From NCBI GenBank assembly GCA_943349945.1, contig CALQZS010000002.1, positions 179,750-220,516 on the forward strand: a stretch of DNA of 40,767 nt, given 5' to 3'. This stretch comes from Candidatus Nomurabacteria bacterium (GTDB taxonomy: Bacteria; Patescibacteriota; Minisyncoccia; Phycocordibacterales; SBAW01). How positions within the stretch are numbered: position 1 is the stretch's first letter; each line of letters opens with the position of its first letter. The translations under genes were made by a program, and so were the position numbers. The notes under the pieces were generated by a model. That model made no database searches. It was not told where the DNA came from and saw only the letters and a list, made by a program, of their open reading frames with translations. Positions 1 to 7,298 of the stretch are shown piece after piece.

Positions 1-1
1 G

Positions 2-61
2 GTAAAATTAGTTGCTACCGATTTGGCAGCGAGGACGGTGGATTTTGAATTAGTGAGGTAG
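2..61 (+). CDS. C-terminal tail of a probable RNase R-type exoribonuclease (partial)
   Basis: Only the last 19 codons are visible, read in frame from base 2 to the TAG at 59-61. They end in a segment reading roughly TDLAARTVDFELVR. RNase R/VacB proteins commonly end their C-terminal S1 domain with a very similar V-D-L-(D/A)-x-R-x-(I/V)-D-F-E-L stretch, so the family is a reasonable guess from family knowledge. The gene enters from outside the window and converges on the 88-aa gene of the opposite strand, whose stop codon starts at the very next base. Too little is visible to test domains, so this remains tentative. Confidence 0.45.
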   Translation, partial: VKLVATDLAARTVDFELVR

Positions 62-328
62 TCAGCTCAGCTCCAGCAACTCAGGTAGCTGAGAGGGGTC
101 GGATGGAAACTTGACCCCATTGGGAATAACCACAACCGAGCGAAGACCTTCAAGAAAGTCACTCGATGTGGGCGCCCGCCATGGCACATCCGGCATGGCA
201 TTGTCACGACGATACGCGACACCAAAGCAGCGACCTTCTGCTGTGGTTACCACGCCGTATCGGACACGATACGGCCCGACCTGAACTTCCTGACTGAGGA
301 TAGACTCAATAGACCTGCTTTCCGGCAT
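62..328 (-). CDS. Hypothetical small protein, 88 aa
   Basis: I do not recognise this protein. It has no signal peptide, membrane segment or cysteine motif; it is a compact, probably cytoplasmic protein with a central VRYGVV-type strand pattern. An upstream in-frame GTG at 334 is possible, but ATG at 328 lies 5-6 bases after an AGGGGG Shine-Dalgarno sequence, so ATG is preferred. It has its own upstream promoter and a leader containing a short hairpin, and stops back-to-back with the preceding plus-strand gene. Strong SD plus a true leader sets it apart from the core genes nearby. Confidence 0.6.
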   Translation of the reverse strand: MPESRSIESILSQEVQVGPYRVRYGVVTTAEGRCFGVAYRRDNAMPDVPWRAPTSSDFLEGLRSVVVIPNGVKFPSDPSQLPELLELS

Positions 329-351
329 AGTCACCCCCTACACATGTACAC

Positions 352-368
352 TTCCGCCCGATGCGGAA
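352..368. repeat. Short perfect inverted repeat in 5' leader
   Basis: TTCCGC and GCGGAA are separated by five bases. The hairpin lies in the predicted leader of the 88-aa gene, between its -10 box and Shine-Dalgarno sequence. On the plus strand it is followed by TTCTTTTT, so a weak plus-strand terminator is an alternative reading. Confidence 0.45.
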
Positions 369-375
369 TTCTTTT

Positions 376-405
376 TATATAACTCCACAATAGACTATTT
401 AGCAA
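376..405 (-). promoter_or_regulatory. Putative promoter of the 88-aa gene
   Basis: On the minus strand a TTGCTA -35 (400-405) is followed after 18 bases by TATATA (376-381). The predicted start of transcription gives a leader of about 40 bases ahead of the AGGGGG Shine-Dalgarno sequence. Confidence 0.4.
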
Positions 406-411
406 CCGCGG

Positions 412-441
412 TAAAAAACAACCCGCACACAAGGTGCGGGT
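412..441 (-). terminator. Rho-independent terminator of the 189-aa membrane protein gene
   Basis: ACCCGCAC and GTGCGGGT form an 8-bp stem around a five-base loop (421-441). Read on the minus strand the stem is followed by TGTTTTTT, directly downstream of the stop at 453. Confidence 0.85.
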
Positions 442-452
442 TTGGGGCAGAG

Positions 453-1022
453 TCAGGTTTGTTCAGGTTGATCGCCAGCAGACTCACCATGAGACTGTTC
501 GGCATCGCTACTGGTAACGTGTGCCGACAGCGTACCCGACAGGTGCCGGTCGATGAGTGTCAAGCTGAAGCAGACGCCAATGCCGATGCCGACGATGAGC
601 TGGACCACCACCGTATTCCAGACGCCTTGTCCGGACACGATGCCAGTGGACAAAAGCAGCCAGTAGACGAGGCCGAAGATGCACATCGGCACCAGTGCCC
701 GCCAAATACGGCCGCCCAGCGCTTGCTTGGATTTGCGGAGGATGTACCCCCACGTTGCCAAGAACAACAGAAGCGTCGCCAGATAGAACAGCAGGAGCAT
801 CGGCAGCGATTGGTCATCCCCAGGCCCGGGAATGATGCCGGCATCCCACTGGTAGAGCGCCCAGCCCACCCAGCTGTATCCGCTGGAGTTGTAGGTCAGA
901 AAGACCAGTAGAGTGATGGGGAGGATTCGGGCGCATACAATACGCCCGAACCAGAACCCTGAAAACAGTCCGGTGCGCGTACGGAGCACGGGCGCCGGGG
1001 CCAAAGGAGTTGCTGCTACCAA
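453..1022 (-). CDS. Four-helix integral membrane protein, possibly DUF6524-like
   Basis: A 189-aa protein with about four hydrophobic segments (roughly residues 25-45, 73-92, 108-125 and 133-155) and a polar, acidic C-terminal tail. The motif LTYNSSGYSW early in the first helix resembles the T-Y-N-P-(S/T)-G-Y-S segment that I associate with DUF6524 membrane proteins of proteobacteria; this assignment is from memory and uncertain. Function is unknown. TTG at 1020-1022 is taken as start because a GGGGAG Shine-Dalgarno sequence lies seven bases upstream and no better start follows. It has its own promoter and terminator, so it is a single-gene transcription unit, as expected for an acquired accessory gene. 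Confidence 0.7.
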   Translation of the reverse strand: MVAATPLAPAPVLRTRTGLFSGFWFGRIVCARILPITLLVFLTYNSSGYSWVGWALYQWDAGIIPGPGDDQSLPMLLLFYLATLLLFLATWGYILRKSKQALGGRIWRALVPMCIFGLVYWLLLSTGIVSGQGVWNTVVVQLIVGIGIGVCFSLTLIDRHLSGTLSAHVTSSDAEQSHGESAGDQPEQT

Positions 1023-1071
1023 GGGATCTCTCCCCTTTCTTTTGAATTAAGTCGAAGACCGACCACCACAA

Positions 1072-1100
1072 CTATTACATCACATCTATTTTTTTGTCAA
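1072..1100 (-). promoter_or_regulatory. Putative promoter of the 189-aa membrane protein gene
   Basis: A perfect TTGACA (minus strand, 1095-1100) is followed after 17 bases by a weak TAATAG (1072-1077). It sits just downstream of the terminator of the preceding minus-strand gene. Confidence 0.5.
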
Positions 1101-1114
1101 TACAACGCATATAT

Positions 1115-1146
1115 AAAAAATACCGCGCAAGCAAACTTGCGCGGTA
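1115..1146 (-). terminator. Rho-independent terminator of the 317-aa secreted protein gene
   Basis: An 11-bp perfect stem (TACCGCGCAAG / CTTGCGCGGTA) with a four-base loop at 1121-1146. On the minus strand it is followed by a run of six T, about 50 bases after the stop codon. Confidence 0.9.
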
Positions 1147-1194
1147 GAGTGGTCGAACGAAAGTGCTTTGTCGACGATTCGGCTTAGCGCCGGA

Positions 1195-2148
1195 TCACAT
1201 ATCCTTGGTCCACGTCGCCAAGGTGTCAGCCAAGGTGCCCTTCCAGACCATCGCTTGCTTCCAGTAGCGAGCGAAGGAGCCTTCGGGCGGGACGAAGTCG
1301 GAGGCCGGATAGCTTTTGATCTTGGCGAGTTGCGTATTGGTGTTCGACGCTGACGCAACCAGCAAGATCGGGGTGCAGGCGCCGGAAAGCAGCTCCTTCT
1401 CGCCCACGTTCTGGTTGCCACACGGCACGAAGGCTGGGCCGACCCCGGGGATCTGCACGTTGAGCATCGCCGGCGTGCGTACCGGGATGATCCGCAGACC
1501 GTTGGTTTTGATGAACTTGAAGCGGTCGTTTTCCGGATTGGCGGCCTGCACCATCAGGACGACTTGTGCTTGCTGGTCGACGAGCATCTGAAGCGCGGCG
1601 TCCATGCTGTCGGCGGAGGTCAAGTAGTTGACGTTCTTCGCGGCGGCCAGACGAGGCTCAATCTTCTGGAGCTGCTCGAACGTCCTGCCGGGACCAGATG
1701 CGCGACTCGCGTTCACGAACTTGGCATGTTCGGCGTTGTTGAGCACACCACCCCAGGTTCCCCGGACCCGGTCGTACACGGCCTGGGTCACCACGACGAA
1801 GATGAACTCGTTGCCGATGCCCTCGGCGCGAAGGATCTGGAACTTGTCCTTGTACTTCTCTTCACCGGTCAGCATGCCGTAGACATTGCCTTGTGCGAGC
1901 ATGAAGCTGCCTGGATGCGCCAGGACGTAGTCCATGTTCGCCGGCGTCCCAGCCGACGTTGCAATGGGCACATCGGCCCATGCTTTTGCAAGCGCAGCCT
2001 GGGCCGGCGGGCCGTAGTATTTGAAGTAGTCACCGGCTTTTCCGCCGGTCATCAGACAGTCGCCCGTGCACTCCTGCGCCGAGACAGGGCTCGTCGCAAG
2101 AGCGAGGAGCATGGCCACAGTGGCCAAAAAGCTGAGTCGCATCTTCAT
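1195..2148 (-). CDS. Secreted protein resembling a periplasmic (TAXI/TRAP-type) solute-binding protein
   Basis: A 317-aa protein with a clear signal peptide: KMR, a hydrophobic stretch to about residue 20, then SPVSA|QE, a signal peptidase I site. The mature part starts with CTGDC and contains two more cysteines about 20 residues apart (CGNQN and CTPIL). The alternation of GTPANMDYV-, FVVVTQAVYD- and SMDAALQMLVDQQAQVVL-like segments is reminiscent of TAXI/TRAP substrate receptors; this is a fold-level impression, and no membrane transporter genes are adjacent. It starts MKM with AGGA upstream, has a strong promoter, a structured leader of about 130 bases and its own terminator. Such receptors are unusual in reduced genomes, so acquisition by transfer is plausible. 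Confidence 0.55.
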   Translation of the reverse strand: MKMRLSFLATVAMLLALATSPVSAQECTGDCLMTGGKAGDYFKYYGPPAQAALAKAWADVPIATSAGTPANMDYVLAHPGSFMLAQGNVYGMLTGEEKYKDKFQILRAEGIGNEFIFVVVTQAVYDRVRGTWGGVLNNAEHAKFVNASRASGPGRTFEQLQKIEPRLAAAKNVNYLTSADSMDAALQMLVDQQAQVVLMVQAANPENDRFKFIKTNGLRIIPVRTPAMLNVQIPGVGPAFVPCGNQNVGEKELLSGACTPILLVASASNTNTQLAKIKSYPASDFVPPEGSFARYWKQAMVWKGTLADTLATWTKDM

Positions 2149-2279
2149 CGTTTTTCATTTCCTGTGTTTGTGGCTTCGGATACATCCGAAGGGACAGGTC
2201 ATCAGACCTCCGATTTAAGGCTCGTGCAAAACCCTAAACAGGAGGTCCGATGTTTTTTGTATGAAAGAACAGCAACGCT
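2149..2279 (-). promoter_or_regulatory. Structured 5' leader with mutually exclusive hairpins
   Basis: Between the promoter and the start of the 317-aa secreted protein lie about 130 untranslated bases. Read on the minus strand: GGACCTCC (plus 2241-2248) can pair with GGAGGTC (plus 2205-2211), with an inner TTTAGG/CC(T)TAAA extension. The AGGTC part of the latter can instead pair with GACCT just downstream (plus 2196-2200), forming AGGTC-TGAT-GACCT. A third hairpin, CTTCGGAT-GT-ATCCGAAG, follows (plus 2174-2191). Two alternative partners for one segment is the architecture of a riboswitch or attenuator, but no known class is recognised. Confidence 0.4.
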
Positions 2280-2308
2280 AAATTAGCACGCATACTAAAT
2301 ACTGTCAA
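2280..2308 (-). promoter_or_regulatory. Strong promoter of the 317-aa secreted protein gene
   Basis: Minus strand: perfect TTGACA (2303-2308), 17-base spacer, TAATTT (2280-2285). Its -35 box is one base from the -35 box of the divergent plus-strand promoter. Confidence 0.7.
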
Positions 2309-2309
2309 T

Positions 2310-2337
2310 TTGACATATATAGTTTATACAGTACTGT
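2310..2337 (+). promoter_or_regulatory. Promoter of the 309-aa membrane protein gene
   Basis: TTGACA (2310-2315), 16-base spacer, TACTGT (2332-2337). The two divergent -35 boxes form TGTCAA-T-TTGACA. The start codon at 2372 follows about 30 bases after the predicted transcription start. Confidence 0.55.
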
Positions 2338-2339
2338 AT
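2326..2339. promoter_or_regulatory. 14-bp perfect palindrome overlapping a -10 box (putative operator)
   Basis: ATACAGTACTGTAT is a perfect palindrome that covers the -10 box of the plus-strand promoter. A site in this place would suit a repressor. The half-sites ACAG/CTGT recall SOS boxes but in the opposite order and spacing to the LexA consensus, so no regulator is proposed. Confidence 0.4.
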
Positions 2340-2371
2340 CACCGGAAAGATCAACAAAAAAACGGTGACAC

Positions 2372-3301
2372 ATGCCACTCCATCTAGAACCGCTCCCAGC
2401 ACAGAGCTCTGGAGCCGAAGGGCTGAGGCAACTCGTTGCAGCATCCCAAGCGTGGCGGCCGGTGCTGTGGTTTTTGCACCCAAACCACATACTATATTTG
2501 GCATACGCGAAGCATGTGCTCAGTGACAAGCATCGAGCAGGCTTAGTGCCAGATTCTGACGCAACAATGGCAGTTGAATATTTTGACGCCATTGCCAAGA
2601 TGGGATGGTCGCCACTATCTCCGGAAGGGATTTACCTTGCGACAGTGCACGCAAAACTAGCCTCGCTCGTAGGCGACATCCGCCGGCGTAAAGACGAACA
2701 CATTGAAGGGCGACACAAGGCTCAAAAAGATTTTGAGCATACGGAGCACATACAGCACCAAGCAGCGCTCCGTACACAGCCTATCAAAGTGCTGGTCAAA
2801 ACAGGGCGAGCAGCACTTGCACCTATCGCTATGGCACTGCTTGGTGTTGTGGTGGCACAAGGGGCACAACCCTTCGTGCCCGAAAAGGTAGCCGCGAGCA
2901 CTAATGAATTAGTTATCACTCTCACCTTGAGTGTGCTGATGGTGCTATTCTTCAACCTTGCCTCATACTTTTGGGCAAAAACTCGAGAGGAACGGCACCG
3001 CCGAATCCTCCACGAAAAGCAGTCAGCAGTCAAAGAGCGATACAATAGGGCACGCAGGTTGATTAACGATGTCAACTGGAGGCCATTAGTAGCCGCGTAT
3101 GAAGAGTACACTAGCATCCCCTACACTGACCCGATGTATTATCGGCCTACCTTCGATAACGACTTGACTGAAGGGTTTGCTGAGGCAGAGCGCACCCGCG
3201 AACATCAAACAGCCTTTGCTATTTTTGTTCTGCGACTACTAATTAAAACGTGTGCGCGCTGTCTACCAAAAAGACGCCGCACAAAATCCTCAGCAGCGTA
3301 G
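2372..3301 (+). CDS. Hypothetical protein with two transmembrane helices
   Basis: I do not recognise this 309-aa protein. A long soluble N-terminal region (1-145, with a charged probably helical stretch at about 95-140 rich in R, K, E, H and Q) precedes two hydrophobic segments at about 148-168 and 178-202. A basic coiled stretch follows (AKTREERHRRILHEKQ), and a last amphipathic segment precedes a very basic C-terminus (KRRRTK). Both soluble parts are probably cytoplasmic, with a hairpin through the membrane. The ATG at 2372 follows GGTGA by a few bases. It stands alone on the plus strand with its own promoter and terminator, converging on smc. Confidence 0.6.
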   Translation: MPLHLEPLPAQSSGAEGLRQLVAASQAWRPVLWFLHPNHILYLAYAKHVLSDKHRAGLVPDSDATMAVEYFDAIAKMGWSPLSPEGIYLATVHAKLASLVGDIRRRKDEHIEGRHKAQKDFEHTEHIQHQAALRTQPIKVLVKTGRAALAPIAMALLGVVVAQGAQPFVPEKVAASTNELVITLTLSVLMVLFFNLASYFWAKTREERHRRILHEKQSAVKERYNRARRLINDVNWRPLVAAYEEYTSIPYTDPMYYRPTFDNDLTEGFAEAERTREHQTAFAIFVLRLLIKTCARCLPKRRRTKSSAA

Positions 3302-3313
3302 ACGTTTATAACC

Positions 3314-3347
3314 ACTCCGCCCAATCAACAAGGCGGAGTTTTTTATT
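3314..3347 (+). terminator. Rho-independent terminator overlapping the smc stop codon
   Basis: ACTCCGCC / GGCGGAGT stem (3314-3321 with 3332-3339) followed by TTTTTTATTT. The T tract contains the smc stop codon (3343-3345) of the opposite strand, so the convergent genes share these bases. Confidence 0.85.
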
Positions 3348-5598
3348 TAGCAACCGCTACCGCTTCTTCAAACTTAACCGAGAGGAGTTTCGAAACTCCA
3401 TCAGAGCCCATAGTGATGCCGTAGAGTATTCCTGCGCGAGACATAGTTTCGCGGTTGTGCGTGATTAAAATAAGCTGCGAGCGGCTCGCCAAGCTCGAGA
3501 TCATATCGCCATAGCGGCGCGAGTTTGCCTCGTCGAGCGCTGCATCGGTTTCGTCCAATATCAAAAACGGTGGTGGGTTAACCTGCGACATAGCGAAAAT
3601 AAGCGCAATCGAAGTAAGTGCACGCTCACCCCCCGAGAGCATGTGTAGGCCTTTGATGCGTTTGTGTGGCAGAGAAATTGCTATCTCTATACCCTCCTCT
3701 GTACGCTCTGTTTGTTCGCTCGCAACCTCGGGAGCTTCTGCATCATCATCTTCATCCAACACGCGAGCCACAGGCCGCACCTCTTTAACCACTGCGAGCT
3801 CTGCTGTGCCGCCCCCAAACATCAACTTAAAGAACGCATCAAATTGGGTATTTATTTTCTCGATACCGTCGGTAAAGCGCACCTCAAGTGTCTCGGTTAG
3901 TTCGTCAATTAACTGGTGGAGCGACGCGGCAGATGCCTCCAAATCCTCGAGCTCTCGCCTCAAAAACTGATCGCGCTCAACTGTTTCTTGATGCTCACGC
4001 AAGACTTCCGCCGCATTGCCAGCACCAATTTCTTCGAGCTTTATCTTCATCCGCTCCACCTTGCGGCGACGGTCTTCTTGCATGGCACGCGGCTCGTCCA
4101 CCACGTCCGCGTCCGATACCGGCTCACCTTGGGCGTTTTTGAGCTCTACGTCTTCGTATGCAAGCGCTGCCCTACCAAGCAAGGCACCTGCCTCGGCCAA
4201 CTCTGCCCGAAATTGCTCGTGCTCGCGGGCAAGCGTGTCTGTTGCTGCCTGCAATGCCGCGAGTGTCGTCTGAAGCTCGCTCCGGCGAGCCATCGCCGCA
4301 AAGAGCTCGCGTTCGCCTTCTCGATTTGCGTCTTTTTCGTTTTCTATCTTTTTACGCAACGCCTGGGTAGCCGCGGTAATACGTGTCTCTTCCTGACTCA
4401 AATTTGCCAGCTCGCCTTCGAGCCCCTGCTTTTTTGCCTGCAACTCTTCTGGAGAATGCGCCGCCTGTGCAGTCGCCTGCACCAGTTGGCCAAAAAAATC
4501 TTTTACTGCCACCACAAGCGTGGTCAGTTTTTCTTTTACCTGCGAGCCTTCAAGCGCAAGCGCCTCCTCTAGCCCCTGCTCGATAGTTTGTGCAAAGGTG
4601 CGCACTTGCTCGGTGGGCACCGAGCTTCGGGTCACCACCGTGATGCGTTCGTGCGCCAACAACTCGCCCTCTATGCGACCCAAGTCGCGGACAATACTGT
4701 CGCGCCGCGACGCCACCGCCCTTACCTCGGCTTCCAGTGCGACCAGCTCATTTGTGCCTGCATCATCTTTCTTTTGACTCAGCTCTTGGCGCAAATGAGC
4801 AATCCTCTGTGTCAGTGCATCATGCTCTTTTTTAGGGGTGGCGAGGTCTTCGCCCACCAAGCCTTCTTGTACCCGCAAGTACACGCTTTCGCGTTTTAAA
4901 TATTCCAAATATTTTTCGGCCAAGTCGTCGCGCAGCTTTTGCGATTCTTCTATTTTTTTGACCTGCCCGCTTAAAAAACGCAGGTGCGGAGCCAGCTCGC
5001 GACGCAGCGCCTCTACCTCGCGCATGTTTTCGGCAGTTTTTTGCAGCTTGCGTTTTGCCTCAACTTTTTTATACAAAAAAGCGGTGAGCCCTAGCCCGTC
5101 CTCTATCATCTCGCGGCGCTCGCGCGCACTGGACGAGAGCACGCGGTCTGCCTCGCCCTGGGAGATTATATGGTGCCCAGAAGCACCAATATTTGCCTGA
5201 GCCAACAGTTCGGCAATATCGCGCAAGCGCACGGTACTGCCGTTAAGTAGGTACTCGTTGCTACCGTCGCGGTTGACCACGCGCTCTATCGCCACTTCAT
5301 CAAAGTCCACTGCAAGCGCTCGTCGTCCGCCAACTGGCGGATTATCGAACACCAACTTGACCGATGCGCGGCCGGCGCGCGGTACTGCGGCCGAGCCATT
5401 CCAGATCATGTCTTCGCCGCGCCGGCCGCGCATCGACTTCATCGACTGCTCACCCAACACAAAGCGAAACGACTCGGCAATATTACTTTTACCCGAGCCG
5501 TTGGGACCCACAATAGACGTAACCGCCGAGGCAAATTCCAATTGAGTCTTTTTTGCAAAAGATTTAAATCCTGAGAGCTCTATCGACTTCAAGCGCAT
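3343..5598 (-). CDS. smc: SMC-family chromosome segregation ATPase, short and hinge-less
   Basis: SMC proteins fold chromosomal DNA using two-part ABC ATPase heads. The head halves are intact: Walker A GPNGSGKSN at 31-39, signature LSGGERA starting near 654, Walker B FLILDETDA near 678-686 and the ITHN switch near 712. Between them lies about 490 aa of mostly coiled coil. The glycine-rich globular hinge expected in the middle is not visible, and at 751 aa the protein is about 430 aa shorter than classical bacterial SMC (about 1,190). The centre instead has a non-classical stretch (roughly 310-370) ending VAVKDFFGQLVQATAQ. It lies last in rpmF-nusB-rnc-smc, a neighbourhood seen in many bacteria. 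A leaderless-type -10 box overlaps the rnc stop codon. RecN or Rad50-like ATPases are alternatives, but the N-terminus MRLKSIELSGFKSFA fits SMC best. Confidence 0.9.
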   Translation of the reverse strand: MRLKSIELSGFKSFAKKTQLEFASAVTSIVGPNGSGKSNIAESFRFVLGEQSMKSMRGRRGEDMIWNGSAAVPRAGRASVKLVFDNPPVGGRRALAVDFDEVAIERVVNRDGSNEYLLNGSTVRLRDIAELLAQANIGASGHHIISQGEADRVLSSSARERREMIEDGLGLTAFLYKKVEAKRKLQKTAENMREVEALRRELAPHLRFLSGQVKKIEESQKLRDDLAEKYLEYLKRESVYLRVQEGLVGEDLATPKKEHDALTQRIAHLRQELSQKKDDAGTNELVALEAEVRAVASRRDSIVRDLGRIEGELLAHERITVVTRSSVPTEQVRTFAQTIEQGLEEALALEGSQVKEKLTTLVVAVKDFFGQLVQATAQAAHSPEELQAKKQGLEGELANLSQEETRITAATQALRKKIENEKDANREGERELFAAMARRSELQTTLAALQAATDTLAREHEQFRAELAEAGALLGRAALAYEDVELKNAQGEPVSDADVVDEPRAMQEDRRRKVERMKIKLEEIGAGNAAEVLREHQETVERDQFLRRELEDLEASAASLHQLIDELTETLEVRFTDGIEKINTQFDAFFKLMFGGGTAELAVVKEVRPVARVLDEDDDAEAPEVASEQTERTEEGIEIAISLPHKRIKGLHMLSGGERALTSIALIFAMSQVNPPPFLILDETDAALDEANSRRYGDMISSLASRSQLILITHNRETMSRAGILYGITMGSDGVSKLLSVKFEEAVAVAK

Positions 5599-5604
5599 GA
5601 ACCT

Positions 5605-5613
5605 AGTTTACCA
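5605..5613 (-). promoter_or_regulatory. Leaderless-type -10 box of smc
   Basis: Minus strand TGG-TAAACT, then six bases (AGGTTC), then ATG. The box overlaps the rnc stop codon. Confidence 0.5.
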
Positions 5614-6300
5614 CCCCCGAGCCTCTAGTGCTGCGCGTGCTGCGGTTTGTTCGGCCTCTTGCTTGGACTTGCCCTCGCCTTGCGCCAAGAGTGCGTCTTT
5701 GGCATACACACCCACCGTAAAGTGCTTGTCGTGGTCGGGGCCGGTCTCTTTAAGCACCGTGTAGTGCGGAGTCGAACCTTCGGCTTCTTGCACCTTTTCT
5801 TGCAAGGTTGATTTAGGATCTTGCCACAAGCGCTTTTTAACTATCTCGTCGATTTTAGGGAAAAGATGCGCTTCAATAAACGTCCGCGATGCTTCGTAGC
5901 CTTGGTCGAGGTATATCGCCCCAATAAGCGCCTCGAATGCATTTGCCAAGAGCATCTGCCGTGCACGACCATTGTCTTTTGCCTCGCCACGACTCAATAG
6001 CAAGTAGTCGTTCATCCCCAGAGCTGATGCAACTTCGGAAAGCGTCACCGCATTCACCAGCGACGCACGAAAGGCGGTCAAATCGCCCTCGGGCTTGTCG
6101 GGATATTTTTCGTACAAAAAGTGGGTGGATACCAACTCGAGCACCGCATCACCCAAAAACTCAAGACGCTCGTTGTGCCCACCAACCTCGCCCCGGTGTT
6201 CGTTTAGGTATGAGCGGTGCGTAAACGCCTGACGCAACAAGGCAGCATCAACAAACGAGACTCCTATCTCTTTTTCAAATGTCTGGATATCTTTTGGCAT
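5608..6300 (-). CDS. rnc: Ribonuclease III
   Basis: Cleaves double-stranded RNA in rRNA and mRNA processing. The 230-aa length is typical. The RNase III signature ERLEFLGDAV is at 44-53, with acidic ligands E44, E47 and D51; E71 (EGDLT) and E123 complete the usual set. The position matching E. coli Asp114 is Asn120 (LANAFEALIGAIYLD). A double-stranded RNA-binding domain fills about 160-230, with the GEGKSKQEAEQTAA helix near the end. The start ATG is three bases after the nusB-NUDIX region on the transcribed strand, so co-transcription is likely; no good Shine-Dalgarno is seen. Encoded just before smc. Confidence 0.97.
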   Translation of the reverse strand: MPKDIQTFEKEIGVSFVDAALLRQAFTHRSYLNEHRGEVGGHNERLEFLGDAVLELVSTHFLYEKYPDKPEGDLTAFRASLVNAVTLSEVASALGMNDYLLLSRGEAKDNGRARQMLLANAFEALIGAIYLDQGYEASRTFIEAHLFPKIDEIVKKRLWQDPKSTLQEKVQEAEGSTPHYTVLKETGPDHDKHFTVGVYAKDALLAQGEGKSKQEAEQTAARAALEARGW

Positions 6301-6303
6301 ACG

Positions 6304-7236
6304 TTATCGTTTGCTACTGCTAGTGTGTACTTTTGTAGCGGTTAATTTTTGAATCGCTTTAGTAATGATGGGGAGCATGTCTTCATAAAAATTGAGTTCG
6401 AGCACGTCGGCCAAACGGAACCACTGCGCGTCATCAAGCCCGCCTTTTTGCTCGAGCGTGATTTCTGTAAAGGGCGTTTCTGCAAGAAAGTACGTTACGT
6501 GTTTGCGTTTTTTACCCAAAGCAGGGTCGCTTGCAACATACTCGTTTTCTCCAATATTTTCAACTAGCGTAACATCCAGCCCCAACTCTTCTTTAAGGCC
6601 ACGCACTGTCCCCTGCTCTACCGTCTCGCTTGCAGTTTCGGGAGCGTCGCCTATTTTGCCCTTAGACAGGGTCCAGTGGCCAAAAATATCGTGCACGAGG
6701 GCCAAGTAGATGTCGCCTTGATGCTTGGCAAAAACCACCGCCCCGCCCAAATGCTGTACGGGCAGCTGCTCATAGGGAACGTCTTTCTTTTTCTTAGAGA
6801 TTTCGTCCTTACCTGGCTCGCCCAGCTCTTTGTACACAGCACCAAGGACGCCGTTTACAAACCGGCCGGAGTTTTCGCCACCAAAGCTTTTTGCCAACTC
6901 TATCGCCTCGTTTATGGCAACCTTGGCAGGCACTTTTTCTCTATCAGCAAACAACAGCTCATAGAGTCCAAGACGCAGGACGTTGCGGTCGATAAGGGCG
7001 ATGCGGTCGAGCGGCCACTCAGGTGCCGCTTTTTCTATAATCAAATCCAAATCCAACCGACGCTCTACCACACCCCGCACCAATTCCGCCATAAACGGCA
7101 AATCCCCAGCAGATGGGGCAAATTCTTGTGCGTTGCGCTCGAGCAGCGCTTCAGTATCAACATTGGCGTAATTACGAAAATCCCACTCGAAGAGAGTTTG
7201 GAGTACCACCGATCTAGAGAGGTGTCGATTCGCCAT
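6304..7236 (-). CDS. nusB: NusB antitermination factor fused to a NUDIX hydrolase domain
   Basis: Residues 1-140 are NusB: an all-helical RNA-binding protein that with NusE (S10) supports rRNA antitermination. Typical pieces are the RxxVLQTLFEWDF start, LIDRNVLRLGLYELLF and VAINEAIELAKSFGGENSGRFVNGVLG. After a short lysine-rich linker (GKDEISKKKKDVP) residues 158-300 form a NUDIX domain beginning LGGAVVF. Its box, GDAPETASETVEQGTVRGLKEELGL, deviates from GX5EX7REUXEEXGU: the spacing before the first Glu is two residues longer and the RE pair is RG, so the Glu that normally helps bind metal is missing while the EE pair remains. The NUDIX part may therefore bind nucleotide or RNA ends rather than hydrolyse; this is inference. 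Confidence 0.9.
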   Translation of the reverse strand: MANRHLSRSVVLQTLFEWDFRNYANVDTEALLERNAQEFAPSAGDLPFMAELVRGVVERRLDLDLIIEKAAPEWPLDRIALIDRNVLRLGLYELLFADREKVPAKVAINEAIELAKSFGGENSGRFVNGVLGAVYKELGEPGKDEISKKKKDVPYEQLPVQHLGGAVVFAKHQGDIYLALVHDIFGHWTLSKGKIGDAPETASETVEQGTVRGLKEELGLDVTLVENIGENEYVASDPALGKKRKHVTYFLAETPFTEITLEQKGGLDDAQWFRLADVLELNFYEDMLPIITKAIQKLTATKVHTSSSKR

Positions 7237-7298
7237 ATTGTAAAAAAACTTCTATTTTGTGACCCTACCTACAGAACGCAAACAAAGAAACCGTTTAA

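Noticed and set aside
459-911. Plus-strand open frame of 150 codons
   Set aside because: It is antisense to the membrane protein, has biased composition rich in Q, R and D, and has no start signals.
1564-2286. Plus-strand open frame of 240 codons
   Set aside because: Antisense to the secreted protein gene and crosses its promoter leader; no family features.
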